This document shows positions 17,093-24,812 of a stretch of 64,000 nt of DNA, piece by piece; position 1 is the first letter of the stretch; each line of letters opens with the position of its first letter. The notes beneath the pieces were generated by a model that searched no databases, was not told the origin of the DNA, and worked only from the letters and a program-made list of their open reading frames with translations. The stretch is from contig CAYGKA010000004.1 in the NCBI GenBank assembly GCA_964350445.1, positions 62,001 through 126,000 of the forward strand, in the 5' to 3' direction. The DNA is from Hwanghaeella sp964350445. Its GTDB lineage: Bacteria > Pseudomonadota > Alphaproteobacteria > UBA8366 > Aestuariispiraceae. The position numbers and the translations under genes were made by a program.

Positions 17093-17689
17093 ATGGCTGG
17101 AACAATCGACTACTACTATTCGCACCTCTCGCCTTGGACCTATATGGGTCACCAACGCATCATAAACGCTGCGGAACGGGCGGGAAGCACATTGAATTTC
17201 AAGCCGATCGACACCGGCAAGATCTTCGCCGCAAGCGGTGGGTTACCTCTTGCCAAGCGGCCTGTCCAGCGGCGCAACTACCGGCTCGTCGAACTTCGCA
17301 GGTGGCGGGACGAAACCGGTGTTCACCTGAACCTGCAGCCGAAGTTCCATCCGGTCCCGGACCGATGCTCAGCTTTGGTCGCGATTGCAGCAGTGCTGTC
17401 GGGCCTGGATATAGGGCCGCTTTCCCTGGCGCTGATGCGCGGCTGCTGGGCTGAAGAAAAAAACCTGGCGGATGAGGACACCGTGGTCGCGATCACCTCC
17501 TCTGTCGGATTTGACGGTGCCGCACTGCTTGAGAAATCAAAATCCGAGGAGGTCGCCGCCAAGCTGGAGAAGTATACCGAGGATGCGATGGAAGACGGCG
17601 TCTTCGGCATGCCCTGGTACCAGGTGGATGGCGAGCCGTTCTGGGGTCAGGACCGTCTCTCCTTCGTCGAGAAAAAACTCGGCCTATAG
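17093..17689 (+). CDS. 2-hydroxychromene-2-carboxylate isomerase family protein (DsbA fold)
   Basis: This 198-residue protein belongs to the kappa-class GST/HCCA isomerase family. It opens with 'IDYYYSHLSPWTYMGHQRI', where the serine in 'YSHLSPW' occupies the glutathione-contacting position. It ends with 'GVFGMPWYQVDGEPFWGQDRL', the typical C-terminal cis-Pro and strand motif. Such enzymes use glutathione to isomerise or reduce aromatic or carbonyl intermediates. The ATG at 17093 is preceded by GGGGGAACG and gives the normal N-terminus. The longer reading from 17051 adds an unlikely basic stretch. No naphthalene pathway genes are nearby, so the true substrate is open. Confidence 0.87.
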   Translation: MAGTIDYYYSHLSPWTYMGHQRIINAAERAGSTLNFKPIDTGKIFAASGGLPLAKRPVQRRNYRLVELRRWRDETGVHLNLQPKFHPVPDRCSALVAIAAVLSGLDIGPLSLALMRGCWAEEKNLADEDTVVAITSSVGFDGAALLEKSKSEEVAAKLEKYTEDAMEDGVFGMPWYQVDGEPFWGQDRLSFVEKKLGL

Positions 17690-17696
17690 ATCCTGC

Positions 17697-18614
17697 TTAG
17701 ATGCCCGGCGCCAGAATGGCGTTCGCGACATGGGCGCGGACGGCGTCAGCGTCAACAGCGGTTAGGACGATGGTATCGCCTGACGGGTCTGGCGATGCGA
17801 GGGTTCGCCCGAAATCCTCACCATCCTCCGTGCCCACGGCAACGCGGCAGCGTGTGCCATCAAACAGGTCCTGGCGATCCAGATAGACCGGTACGCAGGG
17901 ATCGTGAAGCGCCATCGAGCCGCTGTTGTAACCGCGGAGCATCTCCGCCGCCGCATGTCCCCATCGGTGTGTCGTCCGTCCCAATTCCTCAATCCATGAC
18001 GGATCGGCCCCGACTTGCGTCGTGACGTCCAAACCGATCATGACCTTTTCGACGGGCGCATCGAACACAACCGCCGCCGCGTGGGGATCCGCCCAGATAT
18101 TGAACTCGGCCGTGGCCGTGACATTTCCCGGCACGAAAGCGGCGCCGCCCATCAGCACGATACGGTCGATGGCGGACAGGACGTGAGGCATATCGGTCAG
18201 CAGACGGGCCACAGTGGTTAAAGGACCGATCGGGCATAGGGTGACGGGGCCTTTCGCACAGGCTGTCAGAATATGTTGGACCGCCGATTCCTCACGCTCC
18301 AGCGCGGTATGGTCCGGCAATTCAAACCCGCCCAGACCGTTCGAACCGTGAATATGGTGGATGGCTGGAACCGGTGCGCGGCGCAGCGGCCGGTCGGCAC
18401 CGGCATGCACCGGGATGTCGTACCGGTTCAGAAAAGCCATCAGCGCCCGCGCATTCCGGAAAGTATCTTCAAGCGGCAGATTGCCGGCCACTGCCGTCAC
18501 GCCGATCAGGTCGAAACCTGACAACGGGGAGGATGCGACCATCAGCGCAATGGCATCGTCGATCCCGGGATCGCAGTCGATGATCACCCGCGACCGTTTG
18601 CCGATCTCACCCAT
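17697..18614 (-). CDS. Nucleoside hydrolase (inosine-uridine preferring type)
   Basis: This 305-residue protein carries the calcium-binding signature 'DCDPGIDDAIALMVA' of nucleoside hydrolases at residues 12-26. It also has 'VHAGADRPL', 'HIHGSNGLGGF' and 'FNIWADPHAA', which line the ribose and metal site. It splits ribonucleosides into base and ribose for salvage. The ATG at 18614 has AAGGAG at ideal spacing, so the GTG at 18623 is rejected as start. It converges with the DsbA-fold isomerase with only 7 bases between stops. Confidence 0.92.
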   Translation of the reverse strand: MGEIGKRSRVIIDCDPGIDDAIALMVASSPLSGFDLIGVTAVAGNLPLEDTFRNARALMAFLNRYDIPVHAGADRPLRRAPVPAIHHIHGSNGLGGFELPDHTALEREESAVQHILTACAKGPVTLCPIGPLTTVARLLTDMPHVLSAIDRIVLMGGAAFVPGNVTATAEFNIWADPHAAAVVFDAPVEKVMIGLDVTTQVGADPSWIEELGRTTHRWGHAAAEMLRGYNSGSMALHDPCVPVYLDRQDLFDGTRCRVAVGTEDGEDFGRTLASPDPSGDTIVLTAVDADAVRAHVANAILAPGI

Positions 18615-18795
18615 TTGCCGCACTCCTTATCGTTGTGCATTGCAGTAGACGCGCTGCAATATCGCAACTTCGCTGCGCACAGTCTGCGTCAAACGAACTT
18701 TCCTTTCCATAGCATTTAACAAACTGAAAACATTGCGTCTTTTTTTCACTCCTCTCATTTAGATGATTGGGAGAGATCGAAATTCGCGTTATATT

Positions 18796-18814
18796 GTTGA
18801 AATAATATTTCAAC
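18796..18814. promoter_or_regulatory. Perfect palindrome upstream of leucine dehydrogenase (probable operator)
   Basis: GTTGAAAT (18796-18803) and ATTTCAAC (18807-18814) form an 8-bp perfect inverted repeat around AAT. It sits in an AT-rich stretch about 100 bases before the dehydrogenase start and looks like a dimeric regulator site. The regulator is unknown. Confidence 0.55.
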
Positions 18815-18850
18815 GGTTCGCGCCGCCCTCAAGTACTGGGCGCGGAACCG

Positions 18851-18875
18851 GAAAGCCCCTCGGAAGCGGGCTTTC
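18851..18875 (+). other. Leader hairpin before leucine dehydrogenase
   Basis: GAAAGCCC (18851-18858) pairs with GGGCTTTC (18868-18875) around a 9-nt loop, ending 40 bases before the ATG. No U-tract follows, so it is not a simple terminator. It may stabilise or control the messenger leader. Confidence 0.5.
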
Positions 18876-18915
18876 ACGACCAACACTTGCGATCCACCCA
18901 GGAAGGAGCGATCCA

Positions 18916-19965
18916 ATGCCTCTTTTCAGTTCCGCCCATTTCGATAATCATGAACAGGTCGTGTTCTGCCACGACGAAGCAACCGGCCTTAAGGCGATCA
19001 TCGCCGTTCACAACACGAATCGCGGTCCGGCGCTGGGCGGTTGCCGCATGTGGGCCTACGCCAATGAGGAAGACGCGCTGACCGACGTCCTGCGTCTTTC
19101 CAAGGGCATGACCTACAAGAATGCCTTGGCCAACCTGCCCTATGGCGGCGGCAAATCGGTGATCATCGGCGATGCGAAGTCTGAGAAGACACCCGCGATG
19201 ATGCGCGCGATGGGCCGCATGGTAGATCGCTTGAACGGAACCTATACGATCGCCGAGGATGTCGGCACCAACCCGGACGACATGACCGAGATCCGCCGCG
19301 GCACCGCATATGTCAAAGGTGTGAAAGGCGAAGGTGGTGATCCCTCACCGGCCACTGCCTACGGCGTCTTCGCCGGCATCGTATCTTCCGTCAAATACAA
19401 GCTCGGCAAGACCGACCTGAACGGCATCCGTGTCGCAGTACAGGGGCTGGGCCATGTCGGCTACGACCTCGCCAATCAATTGCGTATCGCCGGTGCAGAA
19501 TTGGTCGTCACCGATATCGATGCAGCAGCCACCGCCCGCGCCGAGAAGGAATTGGGCGCGACCGCCGTTTCCCTGGACGACATCTACGATGCTGATGTGG
19601 ATGTCTATGCGCCCTGCGCCCTGGGCGCGACGCTGAACGAAACGACGGTCACGCGCCTGAAGGCCTCCATCGTCGCAGGCTCCGCCAACAACCAGTTGGC
19701 CACCGCGGCCGACGGCGATCATCTCGCCCAGCGGGGAATCCTCTACGCGCCTGACTATGTGATCAACGCCGGCGGCGTCATCCACATCTACCATGAAGGC
19801 GCCGACTACGATCACGACCGGGCCTTTGCTCATGTCGCGGGAATTGGTGACGTGCTGCTCGAAATATACGCCTTGGCGGAAAGCGATGGCCTTGCCACGC
19901 ACAGCGCCGCCGACCGATTGGCGGAACGCAAATTTCGCCTCGGCACCGCGCAGCAAGCCGCGTAG
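18916..19965 (+). CDS. ldh: Leucine dehydrogenase (Glu/Leu/Phe/Val dehydrogenase family)
   Basis: This 349-residue NAD-dependent amino acid dehydrogenase converts branched-chain amino acids to oxoacids and ammonia, or the reverse. The substrate-binding domain shows 'NRGPALGGCRMW' and 'LSKGMTYKNALANLPYGGGK' with the two catalytic lysines. The nucleotide domain shows 'VAVQGLGHVGYDLANQL' and ends with 'YAPDYVINAGGVIHIY'. Length and motifs fit leucine dehydrogenase better than glutamate dehydrogenase (about 420 residues or more). The ATG at 18916 has AGGAAGGAG directly upstream. A palindrome and hairpin in the leader suggest control, and a strong terminator follows. Confidence 0.92.
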   Translation: MPLFSSAHFDNHEQVVFCHDEATGLKAIIAVHNTNRGPALGGCRMWAYANEEDALTDVLRLSKGMTYKNALANLPYGGGKSVIIGDAKSEKTPAMMRAMGRMVDRLNGTYTIAEDVGTNPDDMTEIRRGTAYVKGVKGEGGDPSPATAYGVFAGIVSSVKYKLGKTDLNGIRVAVQGLGHVGYDLANQLRIAGAELVVTDIDAAATARAEKELGATAVSLDDIYDADVDVYAPCALGATLNETTVTRLKASIVAGSANNQLATAADGDHLAQRGILYAPDYVINAGGVIHIYHEGADYDHDRAFAHVAGIGDVLLEIYALAESDGLATHSAADRLAERKFRLGTAQQAA

Positions 19966-20008
19966 TACCGTCTGACACGTTCCGAGCATTCCGGCCCTGG
20001 ACAGGGTT

Positions 20009-20045
20009 TGGCCCCGGTGGTGAAGTCTGCCGGGGCCATTTTCTT
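20009..20045 (+). terminator. Intrinsic terminator after leucine dehydrogenase
   Basis: GGCCCCGG (20010-20017) pairs with CCGGGGCC (20030-20037) around a 12-nt loop, and one extra T-A pair closes the base. ATTTTCTT follows. It lies 44 bases after the dehydrogenase stop. Confidence 0.85.
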
Positions 20046-20066
20046 GCGGCCGCCCAGGGAGGGACC

Positions 20067-20477
20067 ATGAACGACAATCCAGCGACCGGCGGATGCCTGT
20101 GCGGCGCTGTCACCTATCGCGTCGACGGCCCGCTCGACCCGGTGATCGGTTGCCACTGCGGACAATGCAGGCGAACCAGCGGACACTATGCGGCCTCGAC
20201 GGATGTTGCGGAAGCCGCCCTTGAGATCGCGGATCGTGGGAGCGCCCTGGTCTGGTACCGGTCATCGGAAAAAGCAGAACGCGGTTTCTGCAGCCGATGC
20301 GGATCCAACCTGTTCTGGCGTCAAATCGGCAGCGGCCAAGTCGCTGTCGGCGCCGGGTCGCTCGACCGCACCGATGGACTGCGCATGGACCGCCACGTGT
20401 TCGCCGAATTCAAAGGCGACTACTACGATATCCCGGAATGCGCGGAAGTTTACCCACTGGATGATGACGAACGGTAG
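20067..20477 (+). CDS. GFA-family protein (CENP-V/GFA domain, zinc-binding)
   Basis: This 136-residue protein has the zinc-ligand pattern of the GFA family: 'GGCLCGAVTYRV', 'GCHCGQCRRTSG' and 'GFCSRCGSNLFW', seven cysteines in the expected order. Founders of the family speed the addition of glutathione to formaldehyde, but most members have no proven activity, so this is a family assignment only. A site GGGAGGGACC precedes the ATG. Its stop lies 7 bases from the stop of the convergent iron permease gene. Confidence 0.9.
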   Translation: MNDNPATGGCLCGAVTYRVDGPLDPVIGCHCGQCRRTSGHYAASTDVAEAALEIADRGSALVWYRSSEKAERGFCSRCGSNLFWRQIGSGQVAVGAGSLDRTDGLRMDRHVFAEFKGDYYDIPECAEVYPLDDDER

Positions 20478-20483
20478 GGCCGG

Positions 20484-22193
20484 TCATTTCCTGCCTGATG
20501 CGTGCCCGGGGCGGGCATTGCCGATTGCCCGGCTCAACATCAACACCGGCACGATGCCGGCAGCCACAATGGTCAACGCCCCTAAAGCGCTCTCGGCCAG
20601 ACGTTCGTCGCTCGCATATTGATAGACGAAGGTCGCCAAGGTATCGAAGTTGAACGGCCGGAGGATCAAGGTCGCCGGGAGTTCCTTCATCGTATCCACG
20701 AAGACCAGCACCGCGCCGCCCAGAATGCCGCTGCGGATCATCGGCAGATGGACGCGCCGCAGCGTCGCCCATGGACCGTGACCCAATGTCCGCGCGGCGT
20801 CGTCCATGTTCTTGGTGACCTTGGCGAGGCTCGCCTCCACACCGCCCATCCCGACCGCCAGGAACCGGACAACATAGGCAAAAACCAGGGCGAAGACGGT
20901 GCCCGACAGCAGCAACCCCGTGGAGATGTCGAAGGTGCTTCGCATAATGGCGTCGATCCCGTTGTCGAACCGGGCGAACGGAACCAGCACGCCAACCGCC
21001 AGGACAGCGCCGGGCACTGCGTATCCCACACTGGCCAGCCGTGCCGCGGTGTTCAGAACCTTCCCGCCGCCGATGCGCATTGCATAGGCCAGGAACAAAC
21101 CGACCATCACCGCCACGGATGCGGAAGTCCCCGCCAACAGCAAGCTGTTTCGGGCATAACCGAAATATTTGACCGAGAACGAGTCCTCGAAATTCAAGAA
21201 CGCATAATCCAGCAGGATCAGCGCCGGAAGGACGAAGCCAAGCAGGATCGGTAATGCGCACATGGCGACCGCCCCGATCTTAAGGGATGGGCGCAACGCG
21301 TAGCCTGGCAGGGCCTGATACCGGTTCGTCGTCTGATGGAACCGCTGACGGCGGCGCGATTGTCTTTCGATCCAGAGCAGGCCGATCACGAAAACCAGCA
21401 TCACCAGGGCGATCTGCGCCGCGCCGCCCGCATTGCCCATGTTCAGCCAGACGTCGAAGACACCGGCCGTCAGCGTATGGACGCCGAAGAAGTCGATCGT
21501 TCCGAAATCGTTCAAGGTTTCCATCATCGCCAGGGCCACCCCGGCGACGACCGCCGGCCGCGCCAGCGGCAAACCGATGGTCCAGAAACAACGCCATGGG
21601 CTGCGCCCCAACACGCGCCCCGCCTCCAGCACGCAAACCGATTGCTGCAGGAAGGCGGCCCGCGCCATCATGTAGACATAGGGATACAGCACCAGCGAGA
21701 GGACCACGATAGCGCCGCCGTGACTGCGGATCGGCGGGAACCAATAATCCGATTTCAACTTCCATCCCATCAGGTCGCGCAGGGCGGATTGCACGGGACC
21801 GGCATATTCCAACAAGTCTGTATAAACATAGGCGACCACATAGGCCGGCATGGCCAGCGGCAGGATCAAAGCCCATTCGAAAAACCGTTTACCCGGGAAC
21901 CGGCACATCGTGACCAGCCAGGCCGTGGTGATGCCGCCGAAGGTCGTACCGATGCCGACCCCCACCATCAGAATCAACGTGTTGCTGACATAGCGCGGCA
22001 GCGTCGTCGAAAGCAGATGCGGCCAGATGTTCTCGACCGGATTGAACGCGATCCAGACAATGGAAAGCACGGGAAGAAGGACCAGACCGGCAACAAGCAA
22101 GGCCCCAAAAACCCAACGCCCGCGTCCTGAAGAGGACGCGGGCCGGGAAGGCTTTATCGAAAGTCCGCCAGTCGGTTCGACGATATCCGTCAT
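20484..22193 (-). CDS. fbpB: Iron(III) ABC transporter permease, FbpB type
   Basis: This 569-residue inner-membrane protein has two fused permease halves of about six helices each, as in FbpB/SfuB/FutB. Each half has an EAA-like cytoplasmic loop: 'LEAGRVLGRSPWRCFWTIGLPLARP' in the first and 'DDAARTLGHGPWATLRRVHLPMIRS' in the second. The N-terminal 25 residues are cytoplasmic. It is the second gene of a unit led by the binding protein, 48 bases upstream. No FbpC ATPase gene follows; the next gene, on the other strand, is a GFA protein. It should import ferric iron stripped from siderophores or free Fe3+ in the periplasm. Confidence 0.9.
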   Translation of the reverse strand: MTDIVEPTGGLSIKPSRPASSSGRGRWVFGALLVAGLVLLPVLSIVWIAFNPVENIWPHLLSTTLPRYVSNTLILMVGVGIGTTFGGITTAWLVTMCRFPGKRFFEWALILPLAMPAYVVAYVYTDLLEYAGPVQSALRDLMGWKLKSDYWFPPIRSHGGAIVVLSLVLYPYVYMMARAAFLQQSVCVLEAGRVLGRSPWRCFWTIGLPLARPAVVAGVALAMMETLNDFGTIDFFGVHTLTAGVFDVWLNMGNAGGAAQIALVMLVFVIGLLWIERQSRRRQRFHQTTNRYQALPGYALRPSLKIGAVAMCALPILLGFVLPALILLDYAFLNFEDSFSVKYFGYARNSLLLAGTSASVAVMVGLFLAYAMRIGGGKVLNTAARLASVGYAVPGAVLAVGVLVPFARFDNGIDAIMRSTFDISTGLLLSGTVFALVFAYVVRFLAVGMGGVEASLAKVTKNMDDAARTLGHGPWATLRRVHLPMIRSGILGGAVLVFVDTMKELPATLILRPFNFDTLATFVYQYASDERLAESALGALTIVAAGIVPVLMLSRAIGNARPGHASGRK

Positions 22194-22241
22194 TACGATC
22201 CGAGTTGCTTGTCCCTGCCCTGAAACGGGCGAAGGGGACGC

Positions 22242-23267
22242 CTACTCGTTGTAGCCGACTTCGTCCACCAGTTTCTGCGCTTTCGGCGCCAGTTCGGCGA
22301 TGGCGGACAAGCTCAAATCATCGGTCTTGAAGTCGCCCCAGGACTTCAGCAGCGGCGACCATTGAACACCGGGCCGGACCGGATATTCATTGTTCAGGTC
22401 GGCATACATTTCCTGGGCTTTTTCGCCCGCCAGGAATTCCATCAACTTGATGGCGTTTTCCTTGTTCGGCGCGGCTTTGGTAAGCGCGATGCCAGAGACG
22501 TTCACGTGGGTTCCGCGGCCGTCCTGATCCGGGAAGATGATATAGGCGCTTTCGGCCCACTCCTTCTGTTCCGGGTTGGAGAGCATGGCACCCATGTAAT
22601 AGTGATTGCCCAGAGCCAGATCGCATTCGCCTTCCTTGATGGCTTTGACCTGGGCCCGGTCGTTCCCTTGCGGCTTGCGTGCCAGGTTATTCTTCAAACC
22701 GGCGAGCCAAGCCTTGGCCTGATCCGCGCCGTCATGCGCGATTTTCGACGCGATCAGCGCGATATTGTAAACATGCGATCCGCTGCGCGTGCAGATCTTG
22801 CCGTTCCATTCCGGCTTCACGAGATCGTCATAGCTGGTAACGGCCCCTTCCGGAACACGGTCCTTGGACGCATAGATGATGCGCGCACGCGTCGTCAGGC
22901 CGAACCAATGGCCGTCCTCGTCCCGCAAGTTGGCCGGGATTGCCTTGTTCAGCACGTCGCTCTCAACCGTCTGGGTCGCACCGGTCTTCTTGATGGCCGC
23001 CAGACGGGAAATGTCCACGGTCAAAAGCAGATCCGCGGGACTATTGGCGCCTTCCTGTTTCAGGCGTTCCACCAAACCTTCCTTGGCGAACACGACATTG
23101 ACGTCGATGCCCGTTTCCTTGGTGAACTCCTCGAACATCGGTTCGATCAGGAAGGGCTGCCGATAGGAATAGACATTCACTTCCGCGGCCAGGGCAGAGC
23201 CCGCCGCAGCGGTCATGCCGGTCATTATAATGGCGGCCGCAAAGCTCGATTTCCACTGCATGTTCAT
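22242..23267 (-). CDS. fbpA: Iron(III) ABC transporter substrate-binding protein, FbpA/FutA type
   Basis: This 341-residue periplasmic binding protein has a signal peptide ending at about residue 28 ('AAGSALAAE') and the family opening 'VNVYSYRQPFLIEPMFEEF'. The adjacent tyrosines in 'LALGNHYYMGAM' match the iron-binding Tyr pair of FbpA/FutA. 'WNGKICTRSGSHVYN' is also typical. The start at 23267 (or 23261) is chosen over the ORF extension to 23321 because it gives a normal signal peptide. Fur-like palindromes lie 60-135 bases upstream. With fbpB it forms an iron uptake unit lacking its ATPase here. Confidence 0.92.
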   Translation of the reverse strand: MNMQWKSSFAAAIIMTGMTAAAGSALAAEVNVYSYRQPFLIEPMFEEFTKETGIDVNVVFAKEGLVERLKQEGANSPADLLLTVDISRLAAIKKTGATQTVESDVLNKAIPANLRDEDGHWFGLTTRARIIYASKDRVPEGAVTSYDDLVKPEWNGKICTRSGSHVYNIALIASKIAHDGADQAKAWLAGLKNNLARKPQGNDRAQVKAIKEGECDLALGNHYYMGAMLSNPEQKEWAESAYIIFPDQDGRGTHVNVSGIALTKAAPNKENAIKLMEFLAGEKAQEMYADLNNEYPVRPGVQWSPLLKSWGDFKTDDLSLSAIAELAPKAQKLVDEVGYNE

Positions 23268-23330
23268 TCTCGTCCCACTGTTGAATTCTTTTTCCGCGCC
23301 GGGTCCCGTGGGTTTCAACAACCACTATAG

Positions 23331-23353
23331 GCAAATGCGACGCGTTCGCATGC
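23331..23353. promoter_or_regulatory. Second Fur-like palindrome upstream of fbpA
   Basis: Within GCAAATGCGACGCGTTCGCATGC the arms ATGCGA (23335-23340) and TCGCAT (23346-23351) are inverted around CGCGT. The flanking GCAA/TGC extend the likeness to GCAAATG-type Fur sites. It lies between the stronger box at 23380 and the fbpA start. Confidence 0.4.
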
Positions 23354-23379
23354 AACAGGTAACGCAAACACCGAAACAC

Positions 23380-23400
23380 TGCAAGTCATTCGCACTTGCA
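23380..23400. promoter_or_regulatory. Probable Fur box upstream of fbpA
   Basis: TGCAAGT (23380-23386) and ACTTGCA (23394-23400) are perfect inverted arms. The 21-bp whole is close to the Fur pattern GCAAATCATTCTCATTTGC. Its position in front of an iron importer supports Fur control. Confidence 0.65.
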
Positions 23401-23430
23401 TTTTTTACCTGTCATTCACATTTTTTTGAA

Positions 23431-24750
23431 CTAGAGGGATTTTAGAAAAGCGACCACGGCGGCACGTTGATCCAAATCAAGTGTCCGGAAGGTTTCCCGC
23501 GACGCTTCGGCCTCCCCGCCATGCCAGAGGATAGCCTCTTCGAGGCTGCGCGCACGCCCGTCATGCAAAAGGGCGAAACCCCCATGGACTGCCTCGGACA
23601 ATCCGATGCCCCATAGCGGCGGCGTCCGCCATTCATTGCCGTTCGCTTCAAAATCAGGGCGCCCGTCGGCAAGCCCCTCGCCCATATCGTGAAGAAGAAG
23701 ATCCGTATAGGCGTCGACACGCAGACCGTTGAGGTAGGGCCGTTTCGATTCGACCGTCCCGAAAGAGGGCCGGTGGCATTGGGCGCAGCCGACATCGTCG
23801 AAAAGCTTTTCCCCGTCGCGCGTGTCTTCCGCGCCCCGCCGCGCGGGGGGTGCGATGGTCATTACGTAGTCGGTAACCTGATAGATCCCGCGATCCGGCA
23901 GTTCAGGCAGTTCAGGCAGGCGCCCGTCAGCACCCTGACAGGATTCTTGTCCAACACCGCAATCATGCGTCCTGAACAGTGGATTTGTGATGCCGATATC
24001 ACCGAGAAAGGCCGCCGCCGTCTGTTGCAGAAGGTTGGGCTCATTCGCTTTCCAACCGAACCGCCCCGGTACCGTCACGGCGAAGGCCGCATTCCATACC
24101 CGGTTCATGCGACCGGAAATCCCGTCACCATCGAGGTCCTCCGGGTCGGCCCAAGCCTCTATGTCGGCCACGGCTACGGCATCCAGCAACCCAAGCCCAT
24201 AGATCGGCTGCCCGATCCGAAGCGAGGTCAACGCATTGTCCAAGGGGCCGTAAGCGGCATTCTCAAAGGCAAGCTTTGGCCGGCGCAGTTGATACGGCGT
24301 GCCGTCGCCATATCGACCCTCGATAACCTCGTAGGAAACCAGGACCTCAGCCTCCGCGGGGACGCCTCGTACACCGCGGGTGTTCAACTGGCCTCCATAG
24401 TGCGGATGCGGCAGCGGACCGCCATTTCCCACCTTCCCCGGCACGCTCAAACGCACCAATCCCGTCAGCAAAGGCTCGTCCGGCCCATCCGGCGCGGAAC
24501 CGCGCCCGCCGCGCGGATGACAGGTCGAGCACGCATTTCTGTTGAACAGCGGCCCGAGCCCGCCGCCTGGCGTCCCCGCCGCCGGTTTATCCAGGAAGTG
24601 CAAATTGAAGAGCCGGCGCCCGTCCCGCAAATCGGGCGTTTCGTCCACATTCGCTCCAGGCAGGGCGTGCAGAAAGGTGTCCTGCGCCATGACCGGCGCA
24701 ATACCGGCCAAGAGCAGGAAGGCGGCTAGGGAAAAGCAAACCCGTTTCAT
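23431..24750 (-). CDS. Di-heme oxidoreductase (DHOR/DUF1111 family)
   Basis: This 439-residue exported c-type cytochrome begins with a signal peptide (cleavage near 'PVMAQD'). It has two heme-binding motifs, CSTCH at about residue 75 and CAQCH near residue 317, separated by a long beta-rich region as in the DHOR family. 'GWKANEPNLLQQTAAAFLGDIGITN' and 'RTPPLWGIG' are typical. Family members often occur with imelysin-type proteins in Fur-controlled iron loci. Here the neighbour is fbpAB, read in the same direction with the Fur-like sites in between. A role in redox chemistry linked to periplasmic iron is plausible but unproven. No imelysin gene lies in the window. Confidence 0.88.
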   Translation of the reverse strand: MKRVCFSLAAFLLLAGIAPVMAQDTFLHALPGANVDETPDLRDGRRLFNLHFLDKPAAGTPGGGLGPLFNRNACSTCHPRGGRGSAPDGPDEPLLTGLVRLSVPGKVGNGGPLPHPHYGGQLNTRGVRGVPAEAEVLVSYEVIEGRYGDGTPYQLRRPKLAFENAAYGPLDNALTSLRIGQPIYGLGLLDAVAVADIEAWADPEDLDGDGISGRMNRVWNAAFAVTVPGRFGWKANEPNLLQQTAAAFLGDIGITNPLFRTHDCGVGQESCQGADGRLPELPELPDRGIYQVTDYVMTIAPPARRGAEDTRDGEKLFDDVGCAQCHRPSFGTVESKRPYLNGLRVDAYTDLLLHDMGEGLADGRPDFEANGNEWRTPPLWGIGLSEAVHGGFALLHDGRARSLEEAILWHGGEAEASRETFRTLDLDQRAAVVAFLKSL

Positions 24751-24812
24751 AGCCCCTTATTTATGCCAGGAACGACGATAAGGGAATCTCCGCAACCGGT
24801 TGCGCCCCTGCC

